DNA of 62,000 nt from Cryptomeria japonica. Lineage: Eukaryota; Streptophyta; Pinopsida; Cupressales; Cupressaceae. The notes beneath the pieces are model-generated. The model ran no database searches, had not been told where the DNA came from, and was given only the letters and a program-made list of their open reading frames with translations. A program made the translations under genes and the position numbers. Position 1 is the stretch's first letter. Every line of letters begins with the position of its first letter. The DNA lies in contig NC_081406.1 in the NCBI RefSeq assembly GCF_030272615.1, positions 243,841,218 through 243,903,217 on the forward strand. The letters are read 5' to 3'. Shown piece by piece: positions 1 through 12,385 of the stretch.

Positions 1-220
1 CCCGACGCCACTCCGAATGAGCCTTTGATAACACATCCACCCAAACGCCATTTAGAAATACCCACTGCGGTACATGGCCAGAATGATTCTCGAAAGGATC
101 ATGTGGCGACAGAGGGTCACTAAGAGCCTCCTCACCCCAGCACCGCTTACCCTCAAAAACTCTAAAATGCGAAAAATGCAAATTTTCGCCCATGTTTCAA
201 TATCTCAATTCGGTACTAGT
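1..220. other. Unassigned sequence left of a truncated LTR
   Basis: No reading frame or repeat is recognisable here. Sequence matching the second LTR of element A begins abruptly at about base 221, so this stretch is foreign to that LTR. Either the LTR was truncated by a rearrangement or another element starts here and runs off the window edge. Confidence 0.5.
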
Positions 221-2392
221 AAGTGATATTAATATATGTTATATAGTAAATTTCAAAGAAATGAAATTATATATTTTTATTATTTGGAAAACCTTAAGAA
301 AGGAAATAATATGGTATTTGAAAATTGGAAAAATGGAATGTTATATTATTTGTTAATTCTTGGAAATTAAAGCAATATATTAGTTGGAGATTTTTGAGTT
401 TAAGTAGTATGTTAATTGGGGCATTTTGAAGACAGATTGATAGAGTTAGAGAATTGATGACATTTGCTCCTAACGAAATATGGATATTAGATGAGGAAAT
501 ACATTTAATAATGCTTTGTTTTATGTATTGGATTATAGGCACGATCATATAATTACAATTTTCGTATTGAATTTATTATATAGTGATGTATTTTTCCAAA
601 TATTGTAATTGGAAATTTAGACCTATTAGAAAAATGAATCGATTGTAATGTTTAAACAATATGGAAAAAGATTGTCATTTTCAAATTTATGTCTATGCAT
701 GTTTGGTTTTCTGTATTTGCTTTTGATTAAGAAATGACAAGTCCTTGATTGTGATTTGTGGATATTGTCATATGTTTATTTTGGGATACTTCTTATGTCC
801 TTGATCTCGAGTTTTGGACTGTTTTCATGTGATTGTTTGTATCTAGTCATGTCCATCTATGCGAGTGTTGGGTGTCATTATGTGTTTGACTATAGCTAGT
901 CATGTCTCTAGTCAGAGAACTGCCAATCAGTGCACCTTGTATGAAGACTTGTTTGGCCAAGTGGGTATTCCTACTGTATTGAACTCCGTATGCTTGTCCC
1001 GATGTATGCCTTGGTTTAGGAGTTCGTTTGATTATGGTCTAGTGTCATATGAGAGAGTGGCTTTTGAGTGGGGGTCATGCCCAAAGTGGTTGCAGGGTAG
1101 CCCATCGAAGGTGTGTCTAAATAAGTGATAACCTAATAACCTAATAGCATATTAGATACTTTAGTAAATGAAAACACTAAGTAAGATGATTGTGCCTCAC
1201 GGATGGGATGAGGGCTAGTACAGACTCGACATGCAGTGAGAAGGCCTGAAATGGTAAACCAACAACCTTGTCTTCACGAAAGGATATGTTGGGTCCACAT
1301 TAGACTTGGATGGGTCGGAGGTTAGGGAAAAGTTGCCAGGATAACCTAGTAGATGGGGCTGGGACCTATTGAGGCCTGCTAGGGTAACCATACCAAGTTA
1401 TGTGATCACACTTGTCCCTTATGTTCGCTAGTATGTAGTTTGTGTTGTCTTTGCTAGGAGCACTATTGTGGAGTCATATCTAGTTCTTTATGCTCTTGTG
1501 AGAACCTGATATTCATGTTAGACCATGGGTTTCTTATGATGGGTTGCGAGGACTTATTTTCGCGGGTGCTCCAGTTGTTCTTTTTGAGATTGCTTCTTAT
1601 CATGTTTCAGATGGATCCTTTTCCTTTTTCTGGGATCATTCATGTATCTATTGGACCAATGTGGTTGTATGTATTATTTGTTTATGTACGCCTTATTGGT
1701 AGGTTGTAATGATGTGAACCTTATGTATTATTTGCCCTATTATTTATTAGAGGGGTCTTGCATGAGAAGACCTGGAGATGTAGTCCACTAGGCATGAACT
1801 CCGATATCATTTTGGTGTTATGTGGTTGTGTTCTTTTATTTCCTCTTTATTTAGCATGCATGGATGACATTATGGTTAGAATGTATAATGTGGATCAGAT
1901 AATGTTAATCTTAAATGCATCTTTGTAGTTATCTTATTAAATGCAGTAATTTGGATCATGAAGCATGTAGTTTGGTATAATGGAAAGTATTCATTAGTGT
2001 TTGATGCAATTAAAGTATGTAAGGAAATTAGATGCATGGCATATGTTTTAATGTAAGATTGGACATAATGTATGGTTAAATTGTAATGGATGAACTTCAT
2101 CTTGTTATCTATATTTTTAACCTACCAAATGAATTTATCCTTTGTTTAAGTATTATCATGTCTTTAAGTTAATCAACTTAATTGGATTTATTAGAGTGAG
2201 TTGAGTTAAGTGTTGAATCAAGTAATCACGTTGGGAAACTCTTTAGGTGTTAGCTAAGTCTTCTGTTGTGTAATCTGAGCTTAATGATAATTTAGTGTAT
2301 CATTATTATGTTTTAACTTTAAAAAAAAATGTTTGCACTCTATTCTAGTGTTTTAGCTTTATCCCTTCGGGGTTTCCTGGTGGGGCATTACA
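221..2392 (+). mobile_element. Element A, left LTR (5'-truncated)
   Basis: This stretch matches the right LTR of element A: bases 221-884 match 8065-8719 and 870-2392 match 19837-21356, with scattered substitutions and small indels. It ends in ATTACA, directly followed by a primer-binding site, which fixes the LTR end at 2392. About 1.8 kb of the LTR, compared with the right copy, is missing on the left. Small open frames inside it (for example 859-1128) recur in the other copy but have no family resemblance and are probably chance. Confidence 0.85.
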
Positions 2393-2394
2393 TT

Positions 2395-2407
2395 TGGTGT
2401 CAGAGCC
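2395..2407 (+). promoter_or_regulatory. Primer-binding site of element A (initiator tRNA-Met type)
   Basis: TGGTGTCAGAGCC lies two bases after the LTR end. The usual plant site complementary to the 3' end of initiator tRNA-Met is TGGTATCAGAGC, so there is one mismatch. It marks the start of the retrotransposon interior and its plus orientation. Confidence 0.85.
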
Positions 2408-5400
2408 AATGTTGCAAACACTGGGATCTCTGGTGTTGCTTGTGGCCTTAGTTGGTATGAGGTGTGTAGACCTTATGTTGTATGCTTGTCCTCCTATTGT
2501 ATGCTTGTGATTGAGGCATAGGATCTTGAAGATCTTCAGGACTAGTGCTATGTTCTTTTTGTTTATTCTTTTGAGCAAACCTTACTTTTGTGTAACATGT
2601 GTGTTCACACCTTGCTTTCACCTTCTTGATGTCGGTGCTTTTTGAGTGATTATATGTGCTTTGTTTTCTTATTAGATGTCTTGTTCTAGGATTACTCTTA
2701 TTCAGGGAGAGATTCATGTGTACCTCCCTTTTTATGGTTGTTCTCTTTAAACTAACCCATTGGGTTGGTCAATGCTTGTTTTGAATCTGAAAGTATGAAA
2801 TATGCTTGTATTATGATTATGATCTAGCTTGGTGTTGTTAATTTGAAGGACTTGTATGGTAGATGTTGAGTGCTTATGATGTAGCAAATTGAATGGTTAT
2901 CATCCTTCCTTTGCATTCTCTATAGAAATTAAAATGTTTGTTACATGTGTATTTATCACTTTTTTGAGTCTTCTTATTGCGAGAGAAAGGTTGTGACTTC
3001 TTGAACCCTTGTGTGATCCTAATGATTATGTTGTGTATTTAGATAATAAGAGGGCTTTGGATTTAAAAGATCATGATGGTTATTGGGAGGAAATTGTATT
3101 TTTTCATAAGGAATTCACCATGTGTATTGTAAGAGTAACATAATGGAATTTCTATCTTAGGTAATGTGCAATAATGTATGAATAGTGGAAATGTGAAACT
3201 GCCTTATTTTTAATAAGATGTGTAAAAAGGGAACATGTTATAGTGGCTAAGAGTGTATTGATGTGTTCCATGAAAGATCCCTTTATGTGTTTCATAATAT
3301 CGACTCAATTGAGGACCTATTTGAACAATGCTACATTGAACTTGTTTTTGGATATATATAATTGACTTAGTATCAATAGAAAGTGCAAATGAAAATCTTT
3401 TTTGATGTGCATGCATAAATATATATTATTTAGTTGATAGCTCCTCGTTTACCTTCTTAACGTACTTTGATTTTTGATGAAAAGTTTTAGATTATGATAT
3501 ATTTTGTATTAATTAAGAGTAGTGAGTGTTTGCAAGAGGTCTTGCATTACCGAAAAGATTGTTTGTCTTGATTTCTATTTTTGGAATTAGGCCATTCGGT
3601 TGCAACCATAATATGTGGAAATGTCATGTTAGGCCAATTGGCATTCTTCTAAAATGGTAGTGCTATGAAAACTGTTCAATTAGGATGATAGGCATATAGT
3701 GAGAAATTTTAGCATGATTGTGTGATCTTGTTATTTTTGTGCATATGTACGAAATGGGTTGACTATCAAACTCTCTTTCCCTTCTCCCTACCCAGATTTT
3801 TTTTTAAAGATTTTTAGAAATGCTACTAAAGAATGCATTGATTTAAATAGAATGTATATAAAGAATATGAAATTGTATTTTTGCATTTTGGCTTCATATT
3901 GAAAGATGGAAGTCTTATAGTTTGGAAAGAAAATTTGCATGTTTAGTAATGTGAATATGAATGCTGAGTGGAGTTAGTGATAGATATAGGAATGACATTA
4001 CTTCCTTATGTAATTTTGAATTGTAAATAATTTTAGTACTTGTATCTAAAAATAAATTCTATTCAGTTATTCATGTGGGAAGCATAATTAAGACCTTCCT
4101 TGAGTACATGATAGTGTTACTAAAAATTGCTCCCCGTAAATGTGAATAAACCAGTACAAGTGCTTTCATTGTGTATTGTAAGAAACCAGTGCTTGTTATA
4201 TGTGCCCATGGGATGGTGAAGTAATCAACCAAGGAGGATATGTTTACTTATGAGTATGGGAAACCATACTGTTTATGTGATGTTGCTTATTTTTTATCCT
4301 ACTAAGTACCAAACTGTGGGTTGTTGGTACTTCAGTATGTAAAGCGGTAGTATTAGAAGTCATTGTTCCTTGAATAGTATGGATCGGCATATGAGTAATA
4401 TCGATGCTAAGTAGCTTTAGCTTCTCTATTCGAGGAAAAATATAGTTACATAATGAAGCTATATTAAAGGTGTACTCAATACTTTCCCTTTTTGATGAAC
4501 CAATTTATAAGGTTTATGTGTGCCAGCCTATTCCCCTCTTTTATATGAGCATTTTGATGGCAGTTCTTGAGCATTGTGATGGTGTATCTTGGAGGATCTT
4601 TTGCCTTGTCTTCATGAAAGGTATGTTATTTACACATGAGCTACGAGTTGGTAGGCGTTGGTAGACATGTGGGTAGACCTTACCCACGTATACCACTAGC
4701 TTATGATGAGTATCCTGAGAAGTACATCGATATGTGGCATGTGACCCACGCGTGCCTTTTTTTGTGAGGTACACTACCATGCAAGATACATCCATTGTGT
4801 GTCTTTTCCACTTGGAGTATTGCAATGTCATGCTGAGACATGATGTAGGATGTAGTAGGCTTTACCATGCAGCCTACCAACTTGTTTAGGGTAGAGCCAT
4901 GCCACATGGTGACGTGATGGTACACACTTCCATGCTACATGGATGTGTGACTAGGCCGCACCACATGACGAGCTACTACGATAGCTAGATGATTGTTCTG
5001 TCCTTCCTCGTTGGTGGCTAGATGCTAGTCACATAGTGATGTTATGTGCAACTATGATATTCTTATTTATTTCTTTGTGGACCAACAATTTATTCTATTT
5101 TCACTTTGAAGGTTTTGCCATGATCTTGCGATCTTTTGCTTACTTGATTTGGTGTTGTAATTCTAGAATTTTCTTGCCTTACTGTTGGAATTGATGATTT
5201 ATTCTTTATTCATCTATATTTTGGTGGCTAAACTGGTTTATCCTTATTGTTTTCGTATGCTAGTCTTGTGTTGAAATGTGAATTCCTCTCCAAGGACGTA
5301 TGAGACGGTCTTGGTTGAGTGTATACGAGGAAGTAGACATAGGGAACCTTGATGATGGGGGTATGTGAGGCTATGATGCAGCTAGGATCCACTACCTACC

Positions 5401-6206
5401 TTTGTGTGGTGACTATCTCTTGGAGGCTAATCACCTTAATCAACAAGGGATCGTCACGAGGGTCTTGTATGGAAGGTAGAACCGCTATGGTGTTCCCTAG
5501 CACCATCAAGCCCTTGAGTGAGATGTCGGATATTTATGATCATGTTATTTGTTTTGGGATTAGGCATAGAGATGTTGATCATGCATGTTATCTATGACCG
5601 AGCATTAGACATGATCACATGTGGCCTTATGAGTTGTACATTCTAGTTATGTGGATGTATATTATGTGTAATCATGGAGTAAAATGTGTTATTTTGTCAC
5701 TATGTTATGGGACATAGTCATTAGAAAGGTTTTTATATGCCTAGCAAGTGTAAGGAATTGTGTTATATATGTTGCTCTTACTTCATAAAAGTTAACTTGG
5801 TGGTAGAATTTGAAATTTGAAGCTAGTTCTATGTGATAAAATTTTATGAAGAGGATGGATTGGTAAAAGAAATTGATCATGACGACATGTTTTCTTGTCA
5901 TATTTAGTAGATGAGTGTTGTAATTATTATTTACCTCTATTAATGCATTAATTTTGTGTGATGAAAGGAAGAAATTTCTTGTTTCACTACTATGATTATA
6001 GATAGTTCCTAGAATTTTTTAAGAAATCTATGGATTTAGATGTATCTTACCATTGGATAATAGCATTCGTAGAGGATTTAGCAATAATGTTTTAATTATT
6101 TGTGAAAAGATTCATATGTGCAATTTGATATTTGTTACATAAGTTTCAGGGCTAATTTGGCTGCATGTTTTCCTTCTAGCCTTACAACTTCAAGGAGTGA
6201 GTTAAA

Positions 6207-6220
6207 ACCTAGGGGGAGGA
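6207..6220 (+). promoter_or_regulatory. Polypurine tract of element A
   Basis: The purine-rich run CTAGGGGGAGGA abuts TGTAGTACCCC, the start of the right LTR. This is where plus-strand DNA synthesis would be primed, and the position directly beside a TG start supports the LTR boundary at 6221. Confidence 0.8.
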
Positions 6221-6437
6221 TGTAGTACCCCTGCCCTAATCAGATTTTAAAACCGGTTTGACCTTGGTTACTTTTTAAGTGGCCTTCTTGGATGGTTCAT
6301 TTGCCATGATGTAATGTTATAGTTAGATATTATGATTATTATGCGTACCTATAAATGTTGTTTTCGCATCGATTCTTATGTAAGTTTATTTGTTCTTCTA
6401 ATTCATGTTATTAATCTTGGGATAACACTTTCATTAA

Positions 6438-6442
<5 letters not shown>

Positions 6443-6479
<37 letters not shown>
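6443..6479 (+). repeat. TG dinucleotide microsatellite
   Basis: About 18 uninterrupted TG units inside the right LTR of element A. Confidence 0.95.
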
Positions 6480-7804
6480 TTTATGGTTGTAGAAGATTGT
6501 AGGTACAATACAACATAGGTACGAGGTTCGTCTCCACCTGGATTCGCAGGTTTGAGTGTACCTTATCTACCCTAACGAATTGGATTAGGTAGTCATAAGA
6601 CCCTCGTTCTACCCTAGTCGTTCTAAGTGAGCATCGTCAGTCATCCGTCAGTTTCCCCCTTGGTTGGGTTTGTAGGTCATGTATTTGTTTGGCTTTCTTG
6701 GGTTGCGTGTTGTGCAAGTGGTAAAATTGATTATTCTGTCCCAAGTATTTAATTAGATTGAATGTGTTTTTACACATTAGTAAATTAAATAGGATCCCTT
6801 TGTGTGGTTAATCAATAATTAGAATTGCTCAATTCATGTTTGTAGCAAGTTTGATTAAATGGTTATTTTTAAATGATGAATTAATTAAGTTTATGCATTT
6901 TGAAAGGAAAGGTTAAATAGTATTCGAAAATAGAAATATTTTACCCTCTTTGGCATTTTGAAATAGAAAAGTTAGTTTTAATTAAATTAAGAAAATCAAT
7001 TTTTAAATAAAAACAAGTTTTGCATATTTGAATTGTTTGGGAAAAATGGTTTTCATTTTTATTTGGAGGAAATTATTTTAAATCCAAAAGAATGATTTTT
7101 GGTCAAACAATTTCTCTTTTAACCTAGGTTTTGAAAATATTTTTGGGGAGTTATTTTTGGAATGAAAATTTTGGGCATTTGGGGGAAAAGGATTTTCTTG
7201 AGCTTGCAGGTTGGGCTCTTCATCAAACCATTCCCAGGATTGCCAAATAAGGTTGGATTCTTGTTTATCTCTTTGGTTTTATTGTTTAAAAGAGATTATT
7301 TTGATTTTGAAGAAATCTGGTTGTGCTTGTTGAAAATCTCATATATTTTGTGGAATAAGGAAGAGTTGTAGTTAAATCTCAAATTCAAACCCTCCTTGCT
7401 TTCTTTCCCAACCTCTAGATCAAATTTTGGTTGCTCAAATTGATTTCAAAATCAAAAATTGGGGTTGGCTATTCACAATAAAATGTTGTTAAAACTCCAA
7501 ATGAATATTTTCAGATGCAATTTCTTAATTGGGAAATTAGTTTGTGTTTGGAAAATTGGTTGGATAAATGTGTGTAAATCAATTCTATTTGCCCAAATAT
7601 GGTATTTGGTTGGAGAATTTTTCCCAGTTTTAGCTTTCTGGTCTATCTGTTCAATGAAAATAATAATGTGGGAGATCACTGTTATTCTGGAAATTAGGTT
7701 TTTTTTGTCTCAGTCTGAGACAGTGCTGTTATTGGGGGTTTTCTTTTAAAAAGAAAATTAAAAAAATAAAATAATATAATTTAACCCATGTGGCAGGGTA
7801 TACC

Positions 7805-7926
7805 CACCACGTGGGCTGGTAGTTGCTACTACCGGTTGGTAGTGACTGCTACTGTAAGGCAGCAACACTACCGAGTAGTGCCTGCTACCGTATGGTAGCA
7901 ACACTACCGACAGGTAGTTGCCTGCT
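7805..7926 (+). repeat. Palindromic CTACCG/GGTAGT minisatellite in LTR
   Basis: Short units containing GGTAGT, GCTACC and ACTACCG alternate in both orientations over about 120 bases, so the strand can fold into several small hairpins. It is much more GC-rich than its surroundings. Confidence 0.7.
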
Positions 7927-8714
7927 TATTCCCTTTTGCAGTGTAAAAGATTTTTTTTAATATATTTTAATGTTAATTTAAGATATATTTTAATTTATAT
8001 TAAATTTGTATATTTTCATATATAGCTCGTTAAAAAAAAAATTATGTTTTTGGTAAATTTTGGAAAGTGATATTAATATATGTTATATAGTAAATTTTAG
8101 AGAAATGAAATTATATATTTTTATTATTTGGAAAATCTTAAGAAAGGAAATAATATAGTATTTGAAAATTGGAAAAATGGAATGTTATATTATTTGTTAA
8201 TTCTTGGAAATTAAAGCAATATATTAGTTGGAGATTTCTGAGTTTAAATAGTATGCTAATTGGGGAATTTTGAAGATAGATTGATAGAGTTAGAGAATTG
8301 ATGACATTTGCTCCTAACGAAATATGGATATTAGATGACAAAATACATTTAATAATGCTTTGTTTTATGTATTGGATTATAGGCACGATCATATAATTAC
8401 AACTTTGGTATTGAATTTATTATGTAGTGATGTCTTTGTCCAAATATTGTAATTGGAAATTTAGACCTATTAGAAAATTGGATCGATTGTAATGTTTAAA
8501 CAATATGAAAAAAGATTGTCATTTTCAGATTTATGTCTATGCATGTTTGATTTTCTATATTCGCTTTTGATTAAGAAATGTCAAGTCCTTGATTGTGATT
8601 TGTGGATATTGTCATATGTTTATTTTGGGATATTGCTTATGTCCGTGATCTCGAGTTTTGGACCGTTTTCATGTGATTGTTTGTATCTGCTCATGTCCGT
8701 CTATGCGAGTGTTG

Positions 8715-8719
8715 GGTGT
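8715..8719. other. Target-site duplication GGTGT, left copy (element B)
   Basis: GGTGT precedes the TG of the left LTR of element B and recurs at 19837-19841 after the CA of the right LTR. The undisturbed site is visible in the left LTR of element A near 880-884, where the sequence runs through without the insertion. Confidence 0.95.
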
Positions 8720-10189
8720 TGTAGTCACATAAATCTGTCCATTTTAATTAAATGAATATTTCGTATTTATTTGATTAAAAATCCACTAGCCATCAATTAA
8801 TTAAATTAGTGTTTAATTAATTCATCCTCAAAACATTCTTCTATTAATTAAATAAATTATTCAATTTATTTTAATTAATTCATTAAACCAAATTCACAAT
8901 CAATTAAATGAATAAATCCAATTTATTCAATTTAATCCCCTTTCCTCTTTTAAATAAATAATTAAAAAACATTTATTTTAATCATTTAATCACCCCCACT
9001 TGCATTTTCCTACAAATGCAAGTTGCAACCACAAGTTGAAATAAATTAATTTTATTTTAATTAAAATCCTATTTTCCCTCACCCACCAAACCCACTTGCA
9101 ATTCTAATCCCCTTCTAGATTCTTCTAACCTTCCTAATTAGCCTAATCCATCCCCTAATTATTGTCACATTCCTAAGAAACTTGGAGTCACTTCTCAAAG
9201 TCTTCAAAGTATTTGAAAAGCAATTAATGCTTTATGTGTTCAACAATCCAACCTATAAAGTCTTCCAAACCACTAATGGCGCTTACATGACCATTAATGG
9301 CTCTTACACAACCATTTATGGTTAATTCCACTTGCACCCATGGTTAGAGACTTTTGACCCCTAACTCAACCCTCATGTAACCCATGTGTCTCCTCAAGCA
9401 TTTATTGCTTTGACCATGGTTATCCCTTTTACCTTTGCACAAGAGTTTACCCATTGGATAAAAGCATTATCTTTTGGATAATGAATTTATTCACTCAACC
9501 CAACCTTAACTTAACTCCCAAGTTAACTCTCAGGTCATGTCAAGCATTTAATGCTTATTCCCTCTCCTCTCAACCTATGTCATATGGACACTTGTCATCC
9601 TGGGATTGGGTTGAAAGCCATCACATGGATTGAATATCATTCAATCCTGATCCTTGTTGAGATTAGTCAATCTCAACCATCCATTGCTCCTTTTTTCCTA
9701 TAAATAGAGCCCATTTCTTCATGATCCAAATCCTGAAAAACTTGTATGCATCTAAGATATAGTGAATTTTAGAGAAGCATTTAGCATAAATCACTAATAT
9801 ATTATTATTTTGGCCTAAAATAAATTATTTTAGCATCATAGTATCTAATATTAGCTTTTGTTCATATTTGCATAGTATTTTAGAGTAAACATTTCAATCT
9901 TGAACCCCCATAAGCATCCATAGTGCAAAAAGCTGGTGAGAGCTACACTAATTTGGAACTTGAGAGGAGAGGAACAAAGGAGAAGGAGCTAAGAGCATGT
10001 TAGAAGGCATTTGGAGATGTCTTGTTATATTTACTTTCATAGTTAAATATTTATTCATGTTTTTGGTGTCTCTTTTGATATGTCTACTTAGACTAGTTTT
10101 TGGTTGATTAACACTAACAGTTTGTTGTGTTTTTGTGTGTTATACAACCACAGGCTTTTGTGTAACCTTCCCCCATTCATAGAGCATCA
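8720..10189 (+). repeat. Element B left LTR
   Basis: It starts TGTAGTCACA and ends GAGCATCA, 1470 bp, and pairs with 18364-19836. A TATA-type promoter core (TATAAATA, 9699-9706) sits about two thirds of the way in, as expected for the U3/R transition. The first 400 bases are rich in TTAATTAA-like blocks. Confidence 0.93.
9699..9706 (+). promoter_or_regulatory. TATA box of element B left LTR
   Basis: TATAAATA followed by a GC-richer GAGCCC stretch. The same box is preserved in the right LTR at 19345-19352, supporting a promoter role. Confidence 0.7.
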
Positions 10190-10194
10190 TTTGG

Positions 10195-11208
10195 TGAACA
10201 TCAATAGCACCATTAGCAGTAGTAACCGTATCAGAACCCACAACAGTATCTACGACATCAGCAGTTCCAGCAAAAGCAATAGAGTCAACACTACCAATAC
10301 TCCCCATATCGGATTCATTGATCCCCATAATCCTTCCTGCAACACCGATCATTTCATCTACAATGGTACATCAGCCAATCACACCTGCAGCATTTAACTC
10401 AAAAGACATCCCAGTATGGTATAGTAATCAGATACTGGAAAGTGACTCAAAGACCGACTCACATGAATGGAAATTTGATTCCAACTAGCTTAATACTTCA
10501 AATGAGGAAGACACATCACTACCTCCACCTCACAAAGACATCCATGTTTACAGAGAAGCACAGATAAAGACCTCTTGGGTTCCTGAGCTGGAAACATCTT
10601 CCACAAACCCTATGTCCCATCCTATGCTTGATTCTGACAGGGAGAGTACCATCAACGACCTTCACAACAACATCTTAACCCTCACTAACACATCTAACGA
10701 ACTTAACCTAATTGATGAGGTAATGCCCATTATCCATCCGAAACTCATCGAATGGAACCAACCTAATCCCCCATGTCTTGACCTTTTCCAAAATGATGAG
10801 GTAATCATTGACTTTTTGGAACTACGGGATAACATACCAAGAGGGGATCACAAAGCTGGATTTGCCATTGAACTTAATAGCGCATCATACTTTGGGGCGG
10901 ATGCCAAAATTTTCAGCTGCAAAAATATAACAATAAAACATGGATCTTCCAGTGAAAACCACACTGTGGCACTATATGATCCCATAAAAGTAAAAAGAAA
11001 GAGTGTATCCAATGGTGAAAACCTCTCTGAGGCACTGGAGGATGAAAGGTTTGACATTCTCCCTTCTAGTACACAGCAGGAATGGTCGACAATTCTCATT
11101 GAAGAGACAAAAGAATACAATGTGGGGACTCCTAAAACACCTCACCACATACATCTAGCATCTCTTTTAACTCCAGAGGAACAACCTAAGTTTGTAGAGT
11201 TCTTCTAG
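10195..11208 (+). pseudogene. Element B polyprotein, region upstream of reverse transcriptase
   Basis: One frame is open from just after the left LTR to 11208 apart from a stop at 10486-10488 and the one ending it at 11206-11208. From about 10612 it encodes 198 residues. Its last part (EYNVGTP, then LLTPEEQPKFVEFF) resembles the linker that precedes the reverse transcriptase in Tat/Athila-type elements. I see no gag zinc knuckle (CX2CX4HX4C) and no convincing DTG/DSG protease motif. The gag and protease may be deleted or too diverged. Downstream the same frame continues into the reverse transcriptase start (FAWSYADMPG). Confidence 0.6.
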
Positions 11209-12385
11209 AAGCGTCAGATCAACTTCGCATGGTCATATGCAGACATGCCTGGGATTGATCCTGATTTAGTCATGCATCACCTCACCGTAGCAGAAGGAGC
11301 CAAACCTGTCAAGTAGAAGCTTCACAAGATGCATCCTCAGATTGCAATACTAGTCAAAGCATAACTTAAGAAGCTCCTAGATGTTGGTTTTATTAGACCA
11401 ATTAATTATGCAGATTGGATATCCAATATTGTGCCTGTCAGAAAACCAAATGGGGGCATCCATATCTGTACCGACTTCAGAGATCTAAACAAAGCATGTC
11501 CTAAGGATGGCTTCCCCTACCAAACATCAACATAATAGTAGACCTAACAGCAGGACATGCCATGCTTTCACTCATGGATGGTTTTGTAGGACACAATCAG
11601 ATAAAGATCGCACCAGAAGATCAACATAAGACAGCCTTCACATGTCCATGGGGCACATACTGCTGGAATGTAATGCCTTTCGGTCTCAAGAATGCAGGAG
11701 TGACCTATCAACAAGCAATGACCACCATCTTCCATGACATGATGTATACCATAATGGAAGATTATGTTGATGACTTACTAGCAAAATCACTCACAAGAGA
11801 AGGTCATCTGGAAATATTAGAGAAAATCTTTGACAGACTGGACCAATACCATGTTTGGCTCAACCCAAAGAAATGTGTCTTTGGAGTAACCTCAGGGAAG
11901 CTTCTAGGATACATCATCTCAAGCAAAGGCATTGAGGTCGATCTAGCAAAGGTCAAAGCAATCATGGACATGCCACCTCCATAGAACATCAATCAACTAA
12001 GGACATTACAAGGGCGGCTTCAATCTATCCAAAGATTCATTGCATAGTTGGCAGATAAGTGTCACCCATTTACACACCTATTACACAAGAACATCCGATT
12101 TCAATGGGATACCAAATGCCAACAAGCATTCCAAATGCTTAAAGACTATCTCATGAATACACCATTGTTGATTCCACCAGATCCAAGTAGGCCTTTACTA
12201 CTCTATATATCAGCAACAAATACAGCATTGGGTGTACTATTGGCACAACACAATGCAAAAGGGAAAGAGTGTGTTGTTTACTACATCTCCCGCACACTAG
12301 TTGGCTATGAACTCAATTAAACACCTATTGAGCAAGCTTGTTTAGCAATAATCTTGGCAGCCACTAAGCTAAGACACTATCTATT
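11209..12385 (+). pseudogene. Element B reverse transcriptase and first RNase H (broken)
   Basis: Ty3/Gypsy reverse transcriptase. FAWSYADMPG opens the domain, then GFIRP, the conserved CTDFRDLNKACPKD block (about 11467-11508), FGLKNAG, and the catalytic YVDD at 11763-11774. The first RNase H (about 12045-12320) shows the usual LL-Y-SATNTALGVLL and YYISRTL blocks. Stops lie at 11314, 11362, 11982, 12045 and 12318, and a one-base frameshift at about 11516-11525 moves the reading frame. The gene is cut at 12385 by the solo LTR and resumes at 13944 in a compatible frame. It once copied the element RNA into DNA; it cannot do so now. Confidence 0.93.

Larger units (their letters stand above)
2393..6220 (+). 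mobile_element. Interior of element A, no recognisable coding (LARD-like)
   Basis: These 3828 bases lie between a primer-binding site and a polypurine tract. Only short unrelated open frames occur (all under 100 codons), and I found no gag, protease, reverse transcriptase, RNase H or integrase motif in any frame. LTRs of about 4 kb with a noncoding interior of about 3.5-4 kb match the published description of large retrotransposon derivatives (LARDs), which depend on proteins from other elements. Alternatively this could be a very old Gypsy interior decayed beyond recognition. The stretch 4650-4980 is somewhat richer in GC and contains short inverted motifs. Confidence 0.7.
6221..8719 (+). 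mobile_element. Element A, right LTR, left part (interrupted)
   Basis: The LTR begins TGTAGTACCCC right after the polypurine tract and is broken at 8719 by element B; it resumes at 19842. The two parts add up to about 4014 bp. Bases 8065-8719 match 221-884 of the left LTR; the first 1.84 kb has no partner in the window because the left LTR is truncated. It contains a TG microsatellite (6443-6479) and a block of short palindromic repeats (7805-7926). The TG start, CA end, Met primer site and GGGGGAGGA tract resemble plant Ty3/Gypsy chromovirus-type elements, but this lineage call is inference. Confidence 0.85.

Noticed and set aside
294-548. Minus-strand open frames at 294-548 and 8138-8392 with nearly identical products
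   Set aside because: Their similarity is explained by the two LTR copies of element A; the composition (Ile/Asn/Leu from AT-rich DNA) and lack of any family argue against coding.
859-1128. 89-codon frame preserved in part at 19850-20094
   Set aside because: It lies inside LTR sequence and its second copy is interrupted by element B. The shared frame follows from copy similarity.
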